Shown here in pieces: positions 1 to 7,897 of a stretch of 51,866 bases of DNA; within the stretch, counting starts at the first letter, position 1, and every line of letters starts with the position of its first letter. The notes below the pieces were generated by a model. That model did no database searches and was not told where the DNA came from. It was given only the letters and a program-made list of their open reading frames with translations. This DNA is from Cytophagales bacterium (GTDB lineage Bacteria > Bacteroidota > Bacteroidia > Cytophagales > Cytophagaceae): positions 127,153 to 179,018 of the forward strand of contig REBA01000012.1 of the NCBI GenBank assembly GCA_004294225.1. The letters are read 5' to 3'. Both the position numbers and the translations under genes were made by a program.

Positions 1-806
1 TCTTGAAGAGGGTCTTTGGTAGGTTCTATTTTTATATATTTTAAACCATCATTGGTTTCCTCTTTTAGATAATTATAAACGATTGTAGGAGCTTGTTTAT
101 TAAATAAGTGGTAATCAATTGGGATTTTTAAATGCTTATCAATGACAATTCGTAGAGGTTGCTTCCCATGCCAATCTCTGAGGGTCAGGGAAGGGTTGTC
201 ATATATAGCTGTATTTGTGCCAACAAGAATAGCATCTTCTTCTGCTCTCCATTTATGGGTAATTTTTCTAGAAATTTCGTCGCTAATCCATTTTGAAGTA
301 AAGTCTTTTCTGGCAATGAATCCATCGGCGGTTTTAGCCCATTTTAGAATAATGTAAGGTCTTTGTTTTTCAATAAAAGTAAAGAATCTTTTGTTTAAAT
401 CTTTGGCTTCTTTCTCTAACAGCCCTATCTCTACTTCTATGTTTTTTGATTTAATTATTTCTACTCCTTTGCCAGCCACTAAAGGGTTAGAGTCTAAACA
501 AGAGATATACACTTTTTTAAATGGATATTGTACAATCAAATCTGCACAAGGTGGTGTTTTGCCATGGTGGCTGCAAGGTTCAAGAGTTACAAATAATTCG
601 GCTTCTTTCAAATCTTCTTTATTTTTCACACTTTTTATCGCATTTACTTCAGCATGTGCCTCACCATATTTTTGGTGCCAACCTTCTCCAATAATATGAT
701 TATTTTTTACAATTAGGCATCCCACCATGGGGTTTGGACTTACATATCCTCTGCCAAGATTTGCAAGCTCTAAGGCTCGAAGCATGTATGTTTCTTTTGA
801 TATCAC
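1..806 (-). CDS. ribD: Riboflavin biosynthesis deaminase/reductase RibD (partial, C-terminus beyond window)
   Basis: Bifunctional enzyme of riboflavin synthesis: it deaminates the pyrimidine ring of the GTP cyclohydrolase II product and then reduces the ribose side chain, in the cytoplasm. The reverse strand reads open to the left edge, about 268 codons of a family usually near 340. The N-terminal deaminase domain shows NPMVGCLIV, the zinc/catalytic HAEVNAI, and PCSHHGKTPPC. The reductase domain begins around KWAKTADGFIA. Start choice: the ATG at 785-783 would cut the usual short leader before YMLRALELA. The GTG at 806-804 gives MISKETYMLRALELA, which fits family N-termini better, so I chose it; the ATG remains possible. 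It is divergent from the ccm cluster with 82 bp between. The family call is firm; only the start is uncertain. Confidence 0.95.
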   Translation of the reverse strand, partial: MISKETYMLRALELANLGRGYVSPNPMVGCLIVKNNHIIGEGWHQKYGEAHAEVNAIKSVKNKEDLKEAELFVTLEPCSHHGKTPPCADLIVQYPFKKVYISCLDSNPLVAGKGVEIIKSKNIEVEIGLLEKEAKDLNKRFFTFIEKQRPYIILKWAKTADGFIARKDFTSKWISDEISRKITHKWRAEEDAILVGTNTAIYDNPSLTLRDWHGKQPLRIVIDKHLKIPIDYHLFNKQAPTIVYNYLKEETNDGLKYIKIEPTKDPLQ

Positions 807-888
807 CTTAGATGAAGTGTTTTGTAAAAAAATATCATAAACACTAAATTAAAATATTAATTTTAACTTTATACTAAATATATGAACT

Positions 889-1469
889 GTGAATTCTATA
901 TCCTTTGCTAGACAAGTGAAATTGCTGTTGATGAAAGATTTGGCTTTAGAGTGGAGGCAAAAATTTGCTATTCAGAGTGTGATGGTTTATATGGGTTGTG
1001 CAGTTTTTATATGCTATCTAAGCTTAGGAATTCGTGGAAATAAATTAGTACCTAGCACATGGAATGCTATCCTCAGGCATTGATAGTGGCTAAAATAATT
1101 TATAATTCATTTTTGGTGGTAGTTTTGTCATTAATGGGTTTTGTACTTTACAGTATGATGATGAGCAATGAGATAGCTTCTTTACAGCAATTTTTTGTTT
1201 GTTTGGTTCTTGCTTCAATAGGTTTTTCTTCAACATTTACATTAGTTTCTGCTATAGCAGCCAAAGCAGGAAATAATGCTTCATTGATGGCTGTAATGAG
1301 TATTCCATTAGTTACTCCATTATTAATCTTGGTATTGAAGTTTTCAAAAAATGCCATAGATGGTTTACCTTGGTCTAGTAGTATGGATGAGATGATTCAG
1401 TTAGGAGCACTGAATACTTTACTATTAACTTTATCTTACATTTTATTCCCTTTTCTTTGGCGTAGTTGA
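889..1469 (+). pseudogene. ccmB: Heme exporter permease CcmB, disrupted by an internal deletion with frameshift
   Basis: CcmB is the inner-membrane permease of the CcmABCD complex that releases heme-loaded CcmE during cytochrome c maturation. Here the gene is in two frames. The N-terminal piece (889-1083, GTG start, 64 aa) has the family signature LALEWRQKFA, one membrane helix and ...PSTWNAI, then runs into a stop. The C-terminal piece (read in the other frame from about 1068 to 1469) begins PQALIVAKIIYN and carries KAGNNASLMA, KNAIDGL and the FLWRS end. From memory of the family, the stretch between WNA and SPQA (second membrane helix, with an ESRG-type motif, about 34 residues) is absent. 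The frame offset means the missing length is 3n+1 bases, about 100-106. A pure frameshift cannot explain it. It could be a true deletion or an assembly error. The ATG at 1059 could start a truncated four-helix product, which I doubt is functional. Confidence 0.85.
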
Positions 1470-1551
1470 GCATATTTCTCAATTTTGTACATTAAATTGC
1501 ATTAATAAATATTTATAGAGAATAGGATATCATTCTCAAGTTTTAAAGACG

Positions 1552-2220
1552 ATGCTGAATACTAAAATTAATTGGTGGAAATATTTAACTATTGCATTAG
1601 TCATCTATACTGTAGTTGCTGGTTTATTAACTGAAGTTCCAAGATTACCCATATTGAATGAGACGATTAGAAATCTCTATTTTCATGTCCCAATGTGGTT
1701 TTGCATGACAGTCTTGTTGTTGATATCAGTCATTTATTCTATTTTATACTTAGTAAAACCAGAGATAAAGAATGATTTCTATGCTGTAGAAACAGCAAAT
1801 ACTGGGATTTTTTTTGGTATTTTAGGCTTAATAACTGGTTCGATTTGGGCAAAATATACTTGGGGAACATTCTGGACTAGCGACCCTAAGCTCAATGCAG
1901 CAGCTATTGGTGAATTGATATATATCGCATATATTATTCTTCGAGGTTCTTTTCAAGATGAACAACAAAGAGCTAGGATAGGAGCCGTTTATAACCTTTT
2001 TGCATTCCCAATATTTATTTCTATTATATATATCATTCCAAGGCTAACAGATTCGCTTCACCCAGGTAATGGTGGCAATCCTGCATTTAGTCAATATGAT
2101 TTAGATAGCAGAATGAGGTTAGTATTTTATCCAGCAGTAGCTGGTTTTATTCTGTTAGGCGTTTGGTTTACTAGCTTGAGAGTCAGGCTGAGAATGATTG
2201 AATATCAAATTGAACAATAA
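1552..2220 (+). CDS. ccmC: Cytochrome c biogenesis heme-handling protein CcmC/CcsA family
   Basis: Inner-membrane heme-handling protein that passes heme to CcmE in system I cytochrome c maturation. The 222-residue product has about six membrane helices and the tryptophan-rich heme loop of the family in its Bacteroidota form, WGTFWTSDPKLN (about residues 104-115), preceded by LYFHVPMWF, whose histidine is a likely heme ligand, and followed by another histidine in SLHPGNGGNP. Length matches CcmC. It follows ccmB by 82 bp and precedes the ccmD-like gene by 7 bp, so C-D-E-F read as one operon. Family assignment is strong; CcmC and CcsA names are used interchangeably for these short proteins. Confidence 0.93.
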   Translation: MLNTKINWWKYLTIALVIYTVVAGLLTEVPRLPILNETIRNLYFHVPMWFCMTVLLLISVIYSILYLVKPEIKNDFYAVETANTGIFFGILGLITGSIWAKYTWGTFWTSDPKLNAAAIGELIYIAYIILRGSFQDEQQRARIGAVYNLFAFPIFISIIYIIPRLTDSLHPGNGGNPAFSQYDLDSRMRLVFYPAVAGFILLGVWFTSLRVRLRMIEYQIEQ

Positions 2221-2227
2221 TTATTTT

Positions 2228-2449
2228 ATGAAAAAAATTACTCTACTACTTCTGTCTTTTATAGCTTATATTGTTTCTAGCTATAGCCAATCATCAGATG
2301 TTCCAATGGCTGACCAGTTTCGAGCAGATGGTAAAATATATGTTGTGATTGCAGTGATAGGAATATTATTTCTGGGAATGTTAGTCTATCTGATTCTTTT
2401 AGACAAAAAAATCTCTAAAATTGAGCAAAGTATAAACTCCAATAAATAA
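2228..2449 (+). CDS. ccmD: CcmD-family small membrane protein
   Basis: Small protein of 73 residues with an N-terminal signal-like helix (about 4-22), a short periplasmic segment VPMADQFRADGKIYVV, a second membrane helix (about 38-58) and a charged tail LLDKKISKIEQS. This matches the Bacteroidota CcmD-like proteins, placed between ccmC and ccmE, which help CcmC hold or release holo-CcmE. The ATG at 2228 is preferred over an upstream in-frame start at 2198, which would overlap ccmC and put polar residues before the signal helix. Identification rests on position and the MADxxRxxGKIYVV segment rather than on catalytic residues. Confidence 0.85.
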   Translation: MKKITLLLLSFIAYIVSSYSQSSDVPMADQFRADGKIYVVIAVIGILFLGMLVYLILLDKKISKIEQSINSNK

Positions 2450-2475
2450 ATAGCTTTCATCAATCATTATATCAA

Positions 2476-2898
2476 ATGAAAAAATCTCATATTTTCGCAA
2501 TCGTTATTATAGCCATAGCCATAGGGATAATCATGTCTACCGCAGGAGACGCAAGTACCTATGTTTGTTTTAAAGATGCTACCCAACTGGCTTCGGACGG
2601 AGACGATGATAAGGTTCATGTTGTTGGGAAATTAAAAAAGAATAGTGAAGGCGAAATAATTGGAATGTTTTATGACCCGCTGATAGATGCTAATCGGTTT
2701 GAATTTATTTTGATAGACAATAACAATGAGGCTAAGACCGTAATCTATAATCAACCCAAGCCACAAGATTTTGAAAAATCAGAACAGGTGGTGATTGTGG
2801 GGAGAATGAAGTCTGATGTGTTTATGGCAGATCAAATTATAATGAAATGCCCTTCAAAATACGAAGATAAAGAACTGAAACAAACAGCAAATATTTAG
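2476..2898 (+). CDS. ccmE: Cytochrome c maturation heme chaperone CcmE, CXXXY type
   Basis: Periplasmic heme chaperone, anchored by one N-terminal helix (residues 6-21), which binds heme covalently and hands it to CcmF for attachment to apocytochromes. The 140-residue product has the OB-fold pattern (VHVVGKLKK, FEFILIDNNNEAKTVIY, EQVVIVGRM). At the heme-binding site, classical CcmE has HxxxY; here it reads KCPSKY (Cys125, Tyr129), so it is the CxxxY variant known from some archaea, sulfate reducers and Bacteroidota. In such organisms heme is thought to attach through cysteine. It sits between ccmD and ccmF, 39 bp before ccmF. Nothing else is unusual. Confidence 0.93.
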   Translation: MKKSHIFAIVIIAIAIGIIMSTAGDASTYVCFKDATQLASDGDDDKVHVVGKLKKNSEGEIIGMFYDPLIDANRFEFILIDNNNEAKTVIYNQPKPQDFEKSEQVVIVGRMKSDVFMADQIIMKCPSKYEDKELKQTANI

Positions 2899-2937
2899 TG
2901 TTCTCTGAACATTGGTTTTTGTAATAACAATTCAATA

Positions 2938-5496
2938 ATGACACATACTACTATAGGAGATATTGGACATGCCAGTATTGTGATTTCTTTTATTGCTGCT
3001 ATCATAGCGGCTTTTTCCTATTGGAAAGCATCAAGTGCTATACATTTTTTGGAAGAAACTTCAGCTCAAAAATCTTGGAGAATATTTGCGAGATTTTTCT
3101 TTTATATCCATAGTATAGGCATCGTAGGAGTTGTTTCGTCATTGTTTCTAATTATTAAAAATCATTATTACGAATACCACTACGCTTGGGACCATTCGTC
3201 AAATAGCCTCCCCATTTACTATATGATTTCTTCTTTTTGGGAAGGACAGGAGGGCAGCTTTTTATTATGGCTTTTTTGGCATATGATTCTTGGCTTGATA
3301 TTGATTCATCAGAATAAAATATGGGAATCTCCGATGATGGCTGTTTTTTGTGCTGTACAAGCTTTCTTAGCTTATATGATATTAGGTTCCGTGTTGCCAG
3401 TTATAGATTTAAAATTAGGGAGCTCACCATTTATTTTACTTAAAGATTTTATGGGAGCTTTGCCAGTTTATAAAATCAATCCTGACTATATACCTGAAGA
3501 TGGTACTGGCTTAAACCCTCTTTTACAAAACTATTGGATGGTCATTCATCCGCCTACTTTGTTTCTTGGCTTCGCTACTACGCTTATACCTTTTGCCTAC
3601 TGCATAGCAGGGATATGGATGGGCAGATATAGAGAATGGATAAGACCAGCATTGCCTTGGGCATTATTTTCTGCAATGGTGTTGGGAACAGGTATTCTTA
3701 TGGGTGGTTACTGGGCATACGAAACACTTAATTTTGGTGGTTATTGGAATTGGGACCCAGTAGAAAATGCAGTATATGTTCCTTGGCTTGTTCTTGTGGC
3801 TTCTATTCATACGATGATTACTTTCAAGAATAGCAGCACCGCTCTGCGTTCCACCATTATACTTACTATATCTACCTTTGTGCTCATCCTTTATTCTACT
3901 TTCCTTACACGAAGTGGGATATTGGGCAATGCCTCTGTGCATTCCTTTACAGACTTAGGTCTTTCTGGGCAGTTATTGGTTTATCTATTAGCATTTTTGT
4001 TTTTGTCATTAGCTTTGTTGGTCTATAAGTGGAAGGAAATTCCCTCTACAGAAAAAGAAGCCTCTATTTATTCAAGAGAGTTTTGGATTTTTGTAGGAGC
4101 TACGGTGTTGTGTTTGGCAGGTTTTCAGGTATTAGCTACCACATCTATACCAGTATATAATGCGATTTTGGGCTTGTTTGGCATAAAAAGTAATATTGCC
4201 CCACCTGCAGATCAAATGGAACATTATAGCAAGTTTCAAATATGGGCGGGAATAGCTATAGCCATTCTTTCTGCCATTGGTCAATACTTTTGGTGGAAAA
4301 AAATAGATGGAAAAACACTTTGGGACACTCTAGCACTTCCCGTTCTAATCTCTATGTTGTCTTCAATGGCAATTATTTATTTTACTCATCTAGATCATCC
4401 TATTTATATACTACTTGCAACAGTTTCGGTCTTTTCTGTTGTTGCTAATGGCTTTATATTGTATGGAATTTTAAAATCTAACTATAAACTATCAGGTGGT
4501 GCTATTGCTCATATAGGAGTTGCATTAATGTTAATAGGAATTCTTTATTCATCAGGATACTCTAAAGTGATTTCTCAAAATAATTCTGGAATGACTTATT
4601 CTAAAGAGTTTAGTGAAGAAATGAATAAAGAAAATATTTTGCTATGGCGCAATGACCCCGAGCAAATGGATGATTTTACCTTACTTTATAAAGGTCAAAG
4701 ATTAGAATCGCCTGACTTTAATGGCTATATTAATAAAGATGATATCTTGCCTTTGAATGAAAAGAGCAAAGTAATTGCCAAAAAAGCAATTAATTACAAA
4801 GATAAAGTTTATTACAAAAAGGGCGATACCATTACCATTATTCCTGAGAATACATTTTACGAAGTACTTTACACCAAACCCAATGGCGATACTTTTACAC
4901 TCTACCCGAGGGCACAAGTAAATCCACAAATGGGTTTATTGGCATCGCCAGATATCAAAAGATTTTGGGGTAGAGATTTGTATTCTTTTGTTTCTTCAAT
5001 ACCTATTCCCGACAAAGAAAGAGAATGGAATCCTATAGAGGAACATCAGCTTAGAATTGGCGATACGGTATTTCTCAATGATTTTGTGGCAGTGCTTAGG
5101 AGTGTAAACAGAGAGACTAACATACCCGGGATTCTTCTAGGGGAATCAGATGTGGCAGTAAAAGCCCATTTTAGAATTCTTGGTGGAAATAAAAATTATG
5201 ATATTTATCCTTTATACATCGTGCTAATTAAAGATCAAATGGTAGGTCAAATTCCAGAAATTGTGGAAGATTTAGGCGTGAAAATTACCTTTTTGAATAT
5301 TAATCCTACTAATGGTGTATTCACTTTTGGTGTTAATACTACCCAAAAGGACTACATTATCTTGAAAGCAATTGAAAAACCTGCTATAAACATCTTATGG
5401 CTGGGTACTTTGCTATTGATTATCGGGTTAATCATAGCTATTTTAAGAAGATACACTGAATTTATAAAAATGAGAGTTAAGGGTACTGAAGTATAA
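2938..5496 (+). CDS. ccmF: Cytochrome c heme lyase subunit CcmF
   Basis: Large inner-membrane protein that, with CcmH-type partners, ligates heme to CxxCH motifs of apocytochromes c. The 852-residue sequence has many membrane helices, the WEGQEGS motif (101-107), MVIHPPTLFLG (about 202-211, conserved histidine) and the WWD-type heme loop GGYWNWDPVENA (267-278), followed by VPWLV and a conserved FLTRSGIL. A large periplasmic insert occupies about 545-790, before the last membrane helix. Length is slightly above classical CcmF (about 650) but usual for Bacteroidota. It closes the ccm cluster; no ccmG or ccmH follows, so those must lie elsewhere. The operon is intact from ccmC onward while ccmB is broken. 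Confidence 0.95.
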   Translation: MTHTTIGDIGHASIVISFIAAIIAAFSYWKASSAIHFLEETSAQKSWRIFARFFFYIHSIGIVGVVSSLFLIIKNHYYEYHYAWDHSSNSLPIYYMISSFWEGQEGSFLLWLFWHMILGLILIHQNKIWESPMMAVFCAVQAFLAYMILGSVLPVIDLKLGSSPFILLKDFMGALPVYKINPDYIPEDGTGLNPLLQNYWMVIHPPTLFLGFATTLIPFAYCIAGIWMGRYREWIRPALPWALFSAMVLGTGILMGGYWAYETLNFGGYWNWDPVENAVYVPWLVLVASIHTMITFKNSSTALRSTIILTISTFVLILYSTFLTRSGILGNASVHSFTDLGLSGQLLVYLLAFLFLSLALLVYKWKEIPSTEKEASIYSREFWIFVGATVLCLAGFQVLATTSIPVYNAILGLFGIKSNIAPPADQMEHYSKFQIWAGIAIAILSAIGQYFWWKKIDGKTLWDTLALPVLISMLSSMAIIYFTHLDHPIYILLATVSVFSVVANGFILYGILKSNYKLSGGAIAHIGVALMLIGILYSSGYSKVISQNNSGMTYSKEFSEEMNKENILLWRNDPEQMDDFTLLYKGQRLESPDFNGYINKDDILPLNEKSKVIAKKAINYKDKVYYKKGDTITIIPENTFYEVLYTKPNGDTFTLYPRAQVNPQMGLLASPDIKRFWGRDLYSFVSSIPIPDKEREWNPIEEHQLRIGDTVFLNDFVAVLRSVNRETNIPGILLGESDVAVKAHFRILGGNKNYDIYPLYIVLIKDQMVGQIPEIVEDLGVKITFLNINPTNGVFTFGVNTTQKDYIILKAIEKPAINILWLGTLLLIIGLIIAILRRYTEFIKMRVKGTEV

Positions 5497-5551
5497 AGTT
5501 TCAATTTTATATTTCTTTTTTGCTTTCCTATTTTTAAAATAAATCATTCAC

Positions 5552-5573
5552 TATATTTGCATCCTTGTTGCAT
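5552..5573 (+). promoter_or_regulatory. Promoter -7 element with overlapping TTGCAT direct repeat before merC-like gene
   Basis: TATATTTG at 5552-5559 matches the Bacteroidota -7 consensus TAnnTTTG, 32 bp before the start codon. I see no TTG at the usual 17-23 bp spacing upstream. Overlapping it, TTGCAT occurs at 5557-5562 and 5568-5573, exactly one helical turn apart. That spacing could suit a repressor such as a Fur/Zur-family protein, which would fit the COG0523 gene downstream, but TTTGCA after the -7 box is also common by chance. Confidence 0.4.
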
Positions 5574-5591
5574 TGACATGCTTATTATTGA

Positions 5592-5960
5592 ATGGAAAAT
5601 TATAGTATTAAATCAGATTTTTATGGTATAGCAAGTGCTTGCCTTTGTGTGGTACATTGTATGCTTACGCCTGTAATATTAGCTGTTAATCATTTTCAGG
5701 CGTTTGGAACTGCTATTTTTTGGGAGTGTCTCAATTATGTATTTCTTATCATAAGTTTTTATGCAGTATATAATTGTAGTTATTCAAACTTCAAAAGCTT
5801 AATCAAAATTATTCAATATATCTTATTATCAGGTTTAGCCTTTTACATTGTATTTCACGAACACATTACTATACCACCAATAATATCCTATTTGTTATCA
5901 TTTGGACTAGTGATTAGTCATTTTGTACATATTATTAACCATAGAAAAACACATGAATAA
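5592..5960 (+). CDS. MerC-domain membrane protein
   Basis: A 122-residue protein with four predicted membrane helices and the MerC-type N-terminus DFYGIASACLCVVHCMLTP, in which the cysteines of CLCVVHC sit in or near the first helix, and a histidine-rich end (FHEH, SHFVHIINH). MerC was named as a mercury transporter, but Bacteroidota homologues commonly sit beside COG0523 GTPases or Zur regulators and are more likely involved in zinc or other metal handling (inference). The stop codon overlaps the next gene's start by 8 bases, so translation is probably coupled. No mer operon genes are nearby, which argues against a dedicated mercury role. Confidence 0.8.
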   Translation: MENYSIKSDFYGIASACLCVVHCMLTPVILAVNHFQAFGTAIFWECLNYVFLIISFYAVYNCSYSNFKSLIKIIQYILLSGLAFYIVFHEHITIPPIISYLLSFGLVISHFVHIINHRKTHE

Positions 5961-7149
5961 GATAAAAAAATTACCCGTTACGGTTTTAAGTGGCTTTTTG
6001 GGTGCAGGAAAAACTTCATTGTTGAATCATATTCTTCATAATAAGGAAAATCTAAAAGTAGCTCTTATTGTTAATGATATGAGCGAAATCAATGTCGATG
6101 GAAGATTGGTGAAAGACCAAAATATACTTTCTCGAACAGAAGAGAAGCTAGTTGAAATGTCAAATGGTTGTATCTGTTGTACCCTCAGAGAAGACCTAAT
6201 GGTTGAAGTAGAACGTTTGGCAAAGGAAAATAGATTTGATTATTTGATTATAGAATCTACAGGTATTTCAGAGCCATTGCCAGTAGCTCAAACTTTTTCG
6301 TTTGTAGATGAAAACAATGGGATTGATTTGTCAAAATATGCACAATTAGATACCCTAGTAACAGTAGTAGATGCGTTTAATTTTTATAAAGATTTTTGCT
6401 CGGCTGACACTATAGCTTCTAGAAGCCTGAACGATGATGAAGACACAAGACCGATAGTGAACTTACTTACCGACCAAATAGAATTTGCCGATGTGGTCAT
6501 TATTAATAAAATAGATTTGGTGAATCCGCAGTTTGCAAAAGAACTTGAAGCGGTGATAAAAAAATTGAATCCCTCTTGCAAAACCATCACTAGTAGTTTT
6601 GGAAAAGTACCCTTGAAAGAAGTATTGAATACCCAACTATTTGATATGGAGAAGGCTGCAGGTACTCAAGCTTGGCTAGATGAGTTGAATAACAAACATA
6701 CTCCTGAATCAGAAACCTATGGAATTACCTCTTTTGTTTTTAGAGCCAGAGCACCATTCCATCCAGAAAGATTTGCTAAGTACGTTCATCAAGATTTCCC
6801 CCCTGAAATAATTCGTAGCAAAGGCATCTTTTGGTTAGCTTCTAGACCTGATAATGCCCTGAATTGGGGACAGGCAGGAGGAAGCCTAAGGGCAGATTCA
6901 GCAGGAGTTTGGTGGGATAGTTTAGATAAAAAAGAGCGTATGTTGCATCCTACATTTTTAGAAAATAGAGAAATGATTTTGGAAAGATGGGATGAGGTCT
7001 ATGGTGATAGAATGAATGAAATTGTAATCATTGGGCAGAATATCAATGAAGAGCAGATTACCAAAGAATTACAAGCTTGCCTGTGTACTGACAAAGAATA
7101 TCTCATGTATAAAGCTGGAATTCTAGAGGGCGACGATTGGGTAATCTAA
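5953..7149 (+). CDS. COG0523 family G3E GTPase, putative metal chaperone (ZigA/YjiA type)
   Basis: Cytoplasmic P-loop GTPase that inserts or traffics metal, often zinc under starvation. In the 398-residue product I see the P-loop GFLGAGKTS (14-22), the metal-binding CxCC as NGCICCTLRED (71-81), the switch/Walker B ESTGISEP (101-108) and the guanine-specificity NKID, then the C-terminal CobW domain with FVFRARAPFHPERF. The ATG at 5953 is chosen because the P-loop then sits at its normal distance; an upstream in-frame start at 5923 lies inside merC. Overlap with the MerC-like gene (ATGAATAA) supports a joint role. Zur control is plausible from the TTGCAT repeats but unproven. Substrate metal cannot be told from sequence. 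Confidence 0.9.
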   Translation: MNKIKKLPVTVLSGFLGAGKTSLLNHILHNKENLKVALIVNDMSEINVDGRLVKDQNILSRTEEKLVEMSNGCICCTLREDLMVEVERLAKENRFDYLIIESTGISEPLPVAQTFSFVDENNGIDLSKYAQLDTLVTVVDAFNFYKDFCSADTIASRSLNDDEDTRPIVNLLTDQIEFADVVIINKIDLVNPQFAKELEAVIKKLNPSCKTITSSFGKVPLKEVLNTQLFDMEKAAGTQAWLDELNNKHTPESETYGITSFVFRARAPFHPERFAKYVHQDFPPEIIRSKGIFWLASRPDNALNWGQAGGSLRADSAGVWWDSLDKKERMLHPTFLENREMILERWDEVYGDRMNEIVIIGQNINEEQITKELQACLCTDKEYLMYKAGILEGDDWVI

Positions 7150-7160
7150 TAATTACTCAT

Positions 7161-7709
7161 TTATTTCTTTTTCATGAAATTAAAGGAGCAGTATATTCCA
7201 ACTACTGCTCCAAACAAATGCGACTCCCAAGATACAAATTCTTGTCCAGGCAATATTCCGTAGATAATTCCTCCGTAAAAAAATACGGTAACTAGAGATA
7301 TTGCCAGCGACTTAAAATCTTTTTTGCTTAAACCAATAAAGAAGAGAAAAAAAGCAATTCCATACACAAGACCACTGGCTCCAATATGTAAAGCACTTCT
7401 TCCTAAGAGCCAAACTAAAATACCAGTAACCAGATAGCTGTAGCCAAAAACTTTAGCGGCAATATCGTTATAAAATAAAAACAAGATAGTGCCGAGCACC
7501 AAGAGAGGAATAGAATTGCTGACAAGGTGTAAGTAGCTACCATGCAGCAGAGGAGCAAATATAATCCCTGCCAAGCCAAAGCTAGTTCTAGGTACTATCC
7601 CAAGATGAGATAAGGGGAAAGTTAGGAACAATTGCCCCAAATAAAACAACCACATAAGTAGTACAAACCTTAGTGGAAAAGCAATACTTTGCTTAAATGT
7701 TTTTGCCAT
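7161..7709 (-). CDS. Rhomboid family intramembrane serine protease
   Basis: Six-helix membrane protease that cuts within or near membrane segments of other proteins. The 182-residue product carries the oxyanion motif HGSYLHLVSN (56-65), the catalytic serine in GASG (Ser112) and the catalytic histidine in WESHLFGAVVG (His164). All active-site features are present and the length fits a minimal six-helix rhomboid. The ATG at 7709 is used; an upstream in-frame TTG at 7718 would add three residues. It converges with the GTPase gene with only 11 bp between and no clear hairpin there. Substrate unknown. Confidence 0.92.
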   Translation of the reverse strand: MAKTFKQSIAFPLRFVLLMWLFYLGQLFLTFPLSHLGIVPRTSFGLAGIIFAPLLHGSYLHLVSNSIPLLVLGTILFLFYNDIAAKVFGYSYLVTGILVWLLGRSALHIGASGLVYGIAFFLFFIGLSKKDFKSLAISLVTVFFYGGIIYGILPGQEFVSWESHLFGAVVGIYCSFNFMKKK

Positions 7710-7897
7710 ATCATTCAATCAAAGCTCCAAAAATATAAAAAATAGTGGAATATCTGAGCTGTGATTATAGGCGAATAATAATCTATTGGAATGCTTCAAA
7801 AAGTTTTTTATGAGAAAAGAATACAACGGAAATATTGAATTTGATATGTAGAGTATTGATTTTTATTTGTTCGATTTTTTGGTTTATATATATTGAA

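Noticed and set aside
1059-1469. The second half of ccmB as a separate functional gene
   Set aside because: Its ATG falls in bases that were internal codons of ccmB, and the first residues (MECY) are not family residues, so it is best read as a remnant.
2198-2449. Longer start for the CcmD-like protein at 2198
   Set aside because: The extension lies inside ccmC and adds polar residues before a good signal helix starting at the ATG at 2228.
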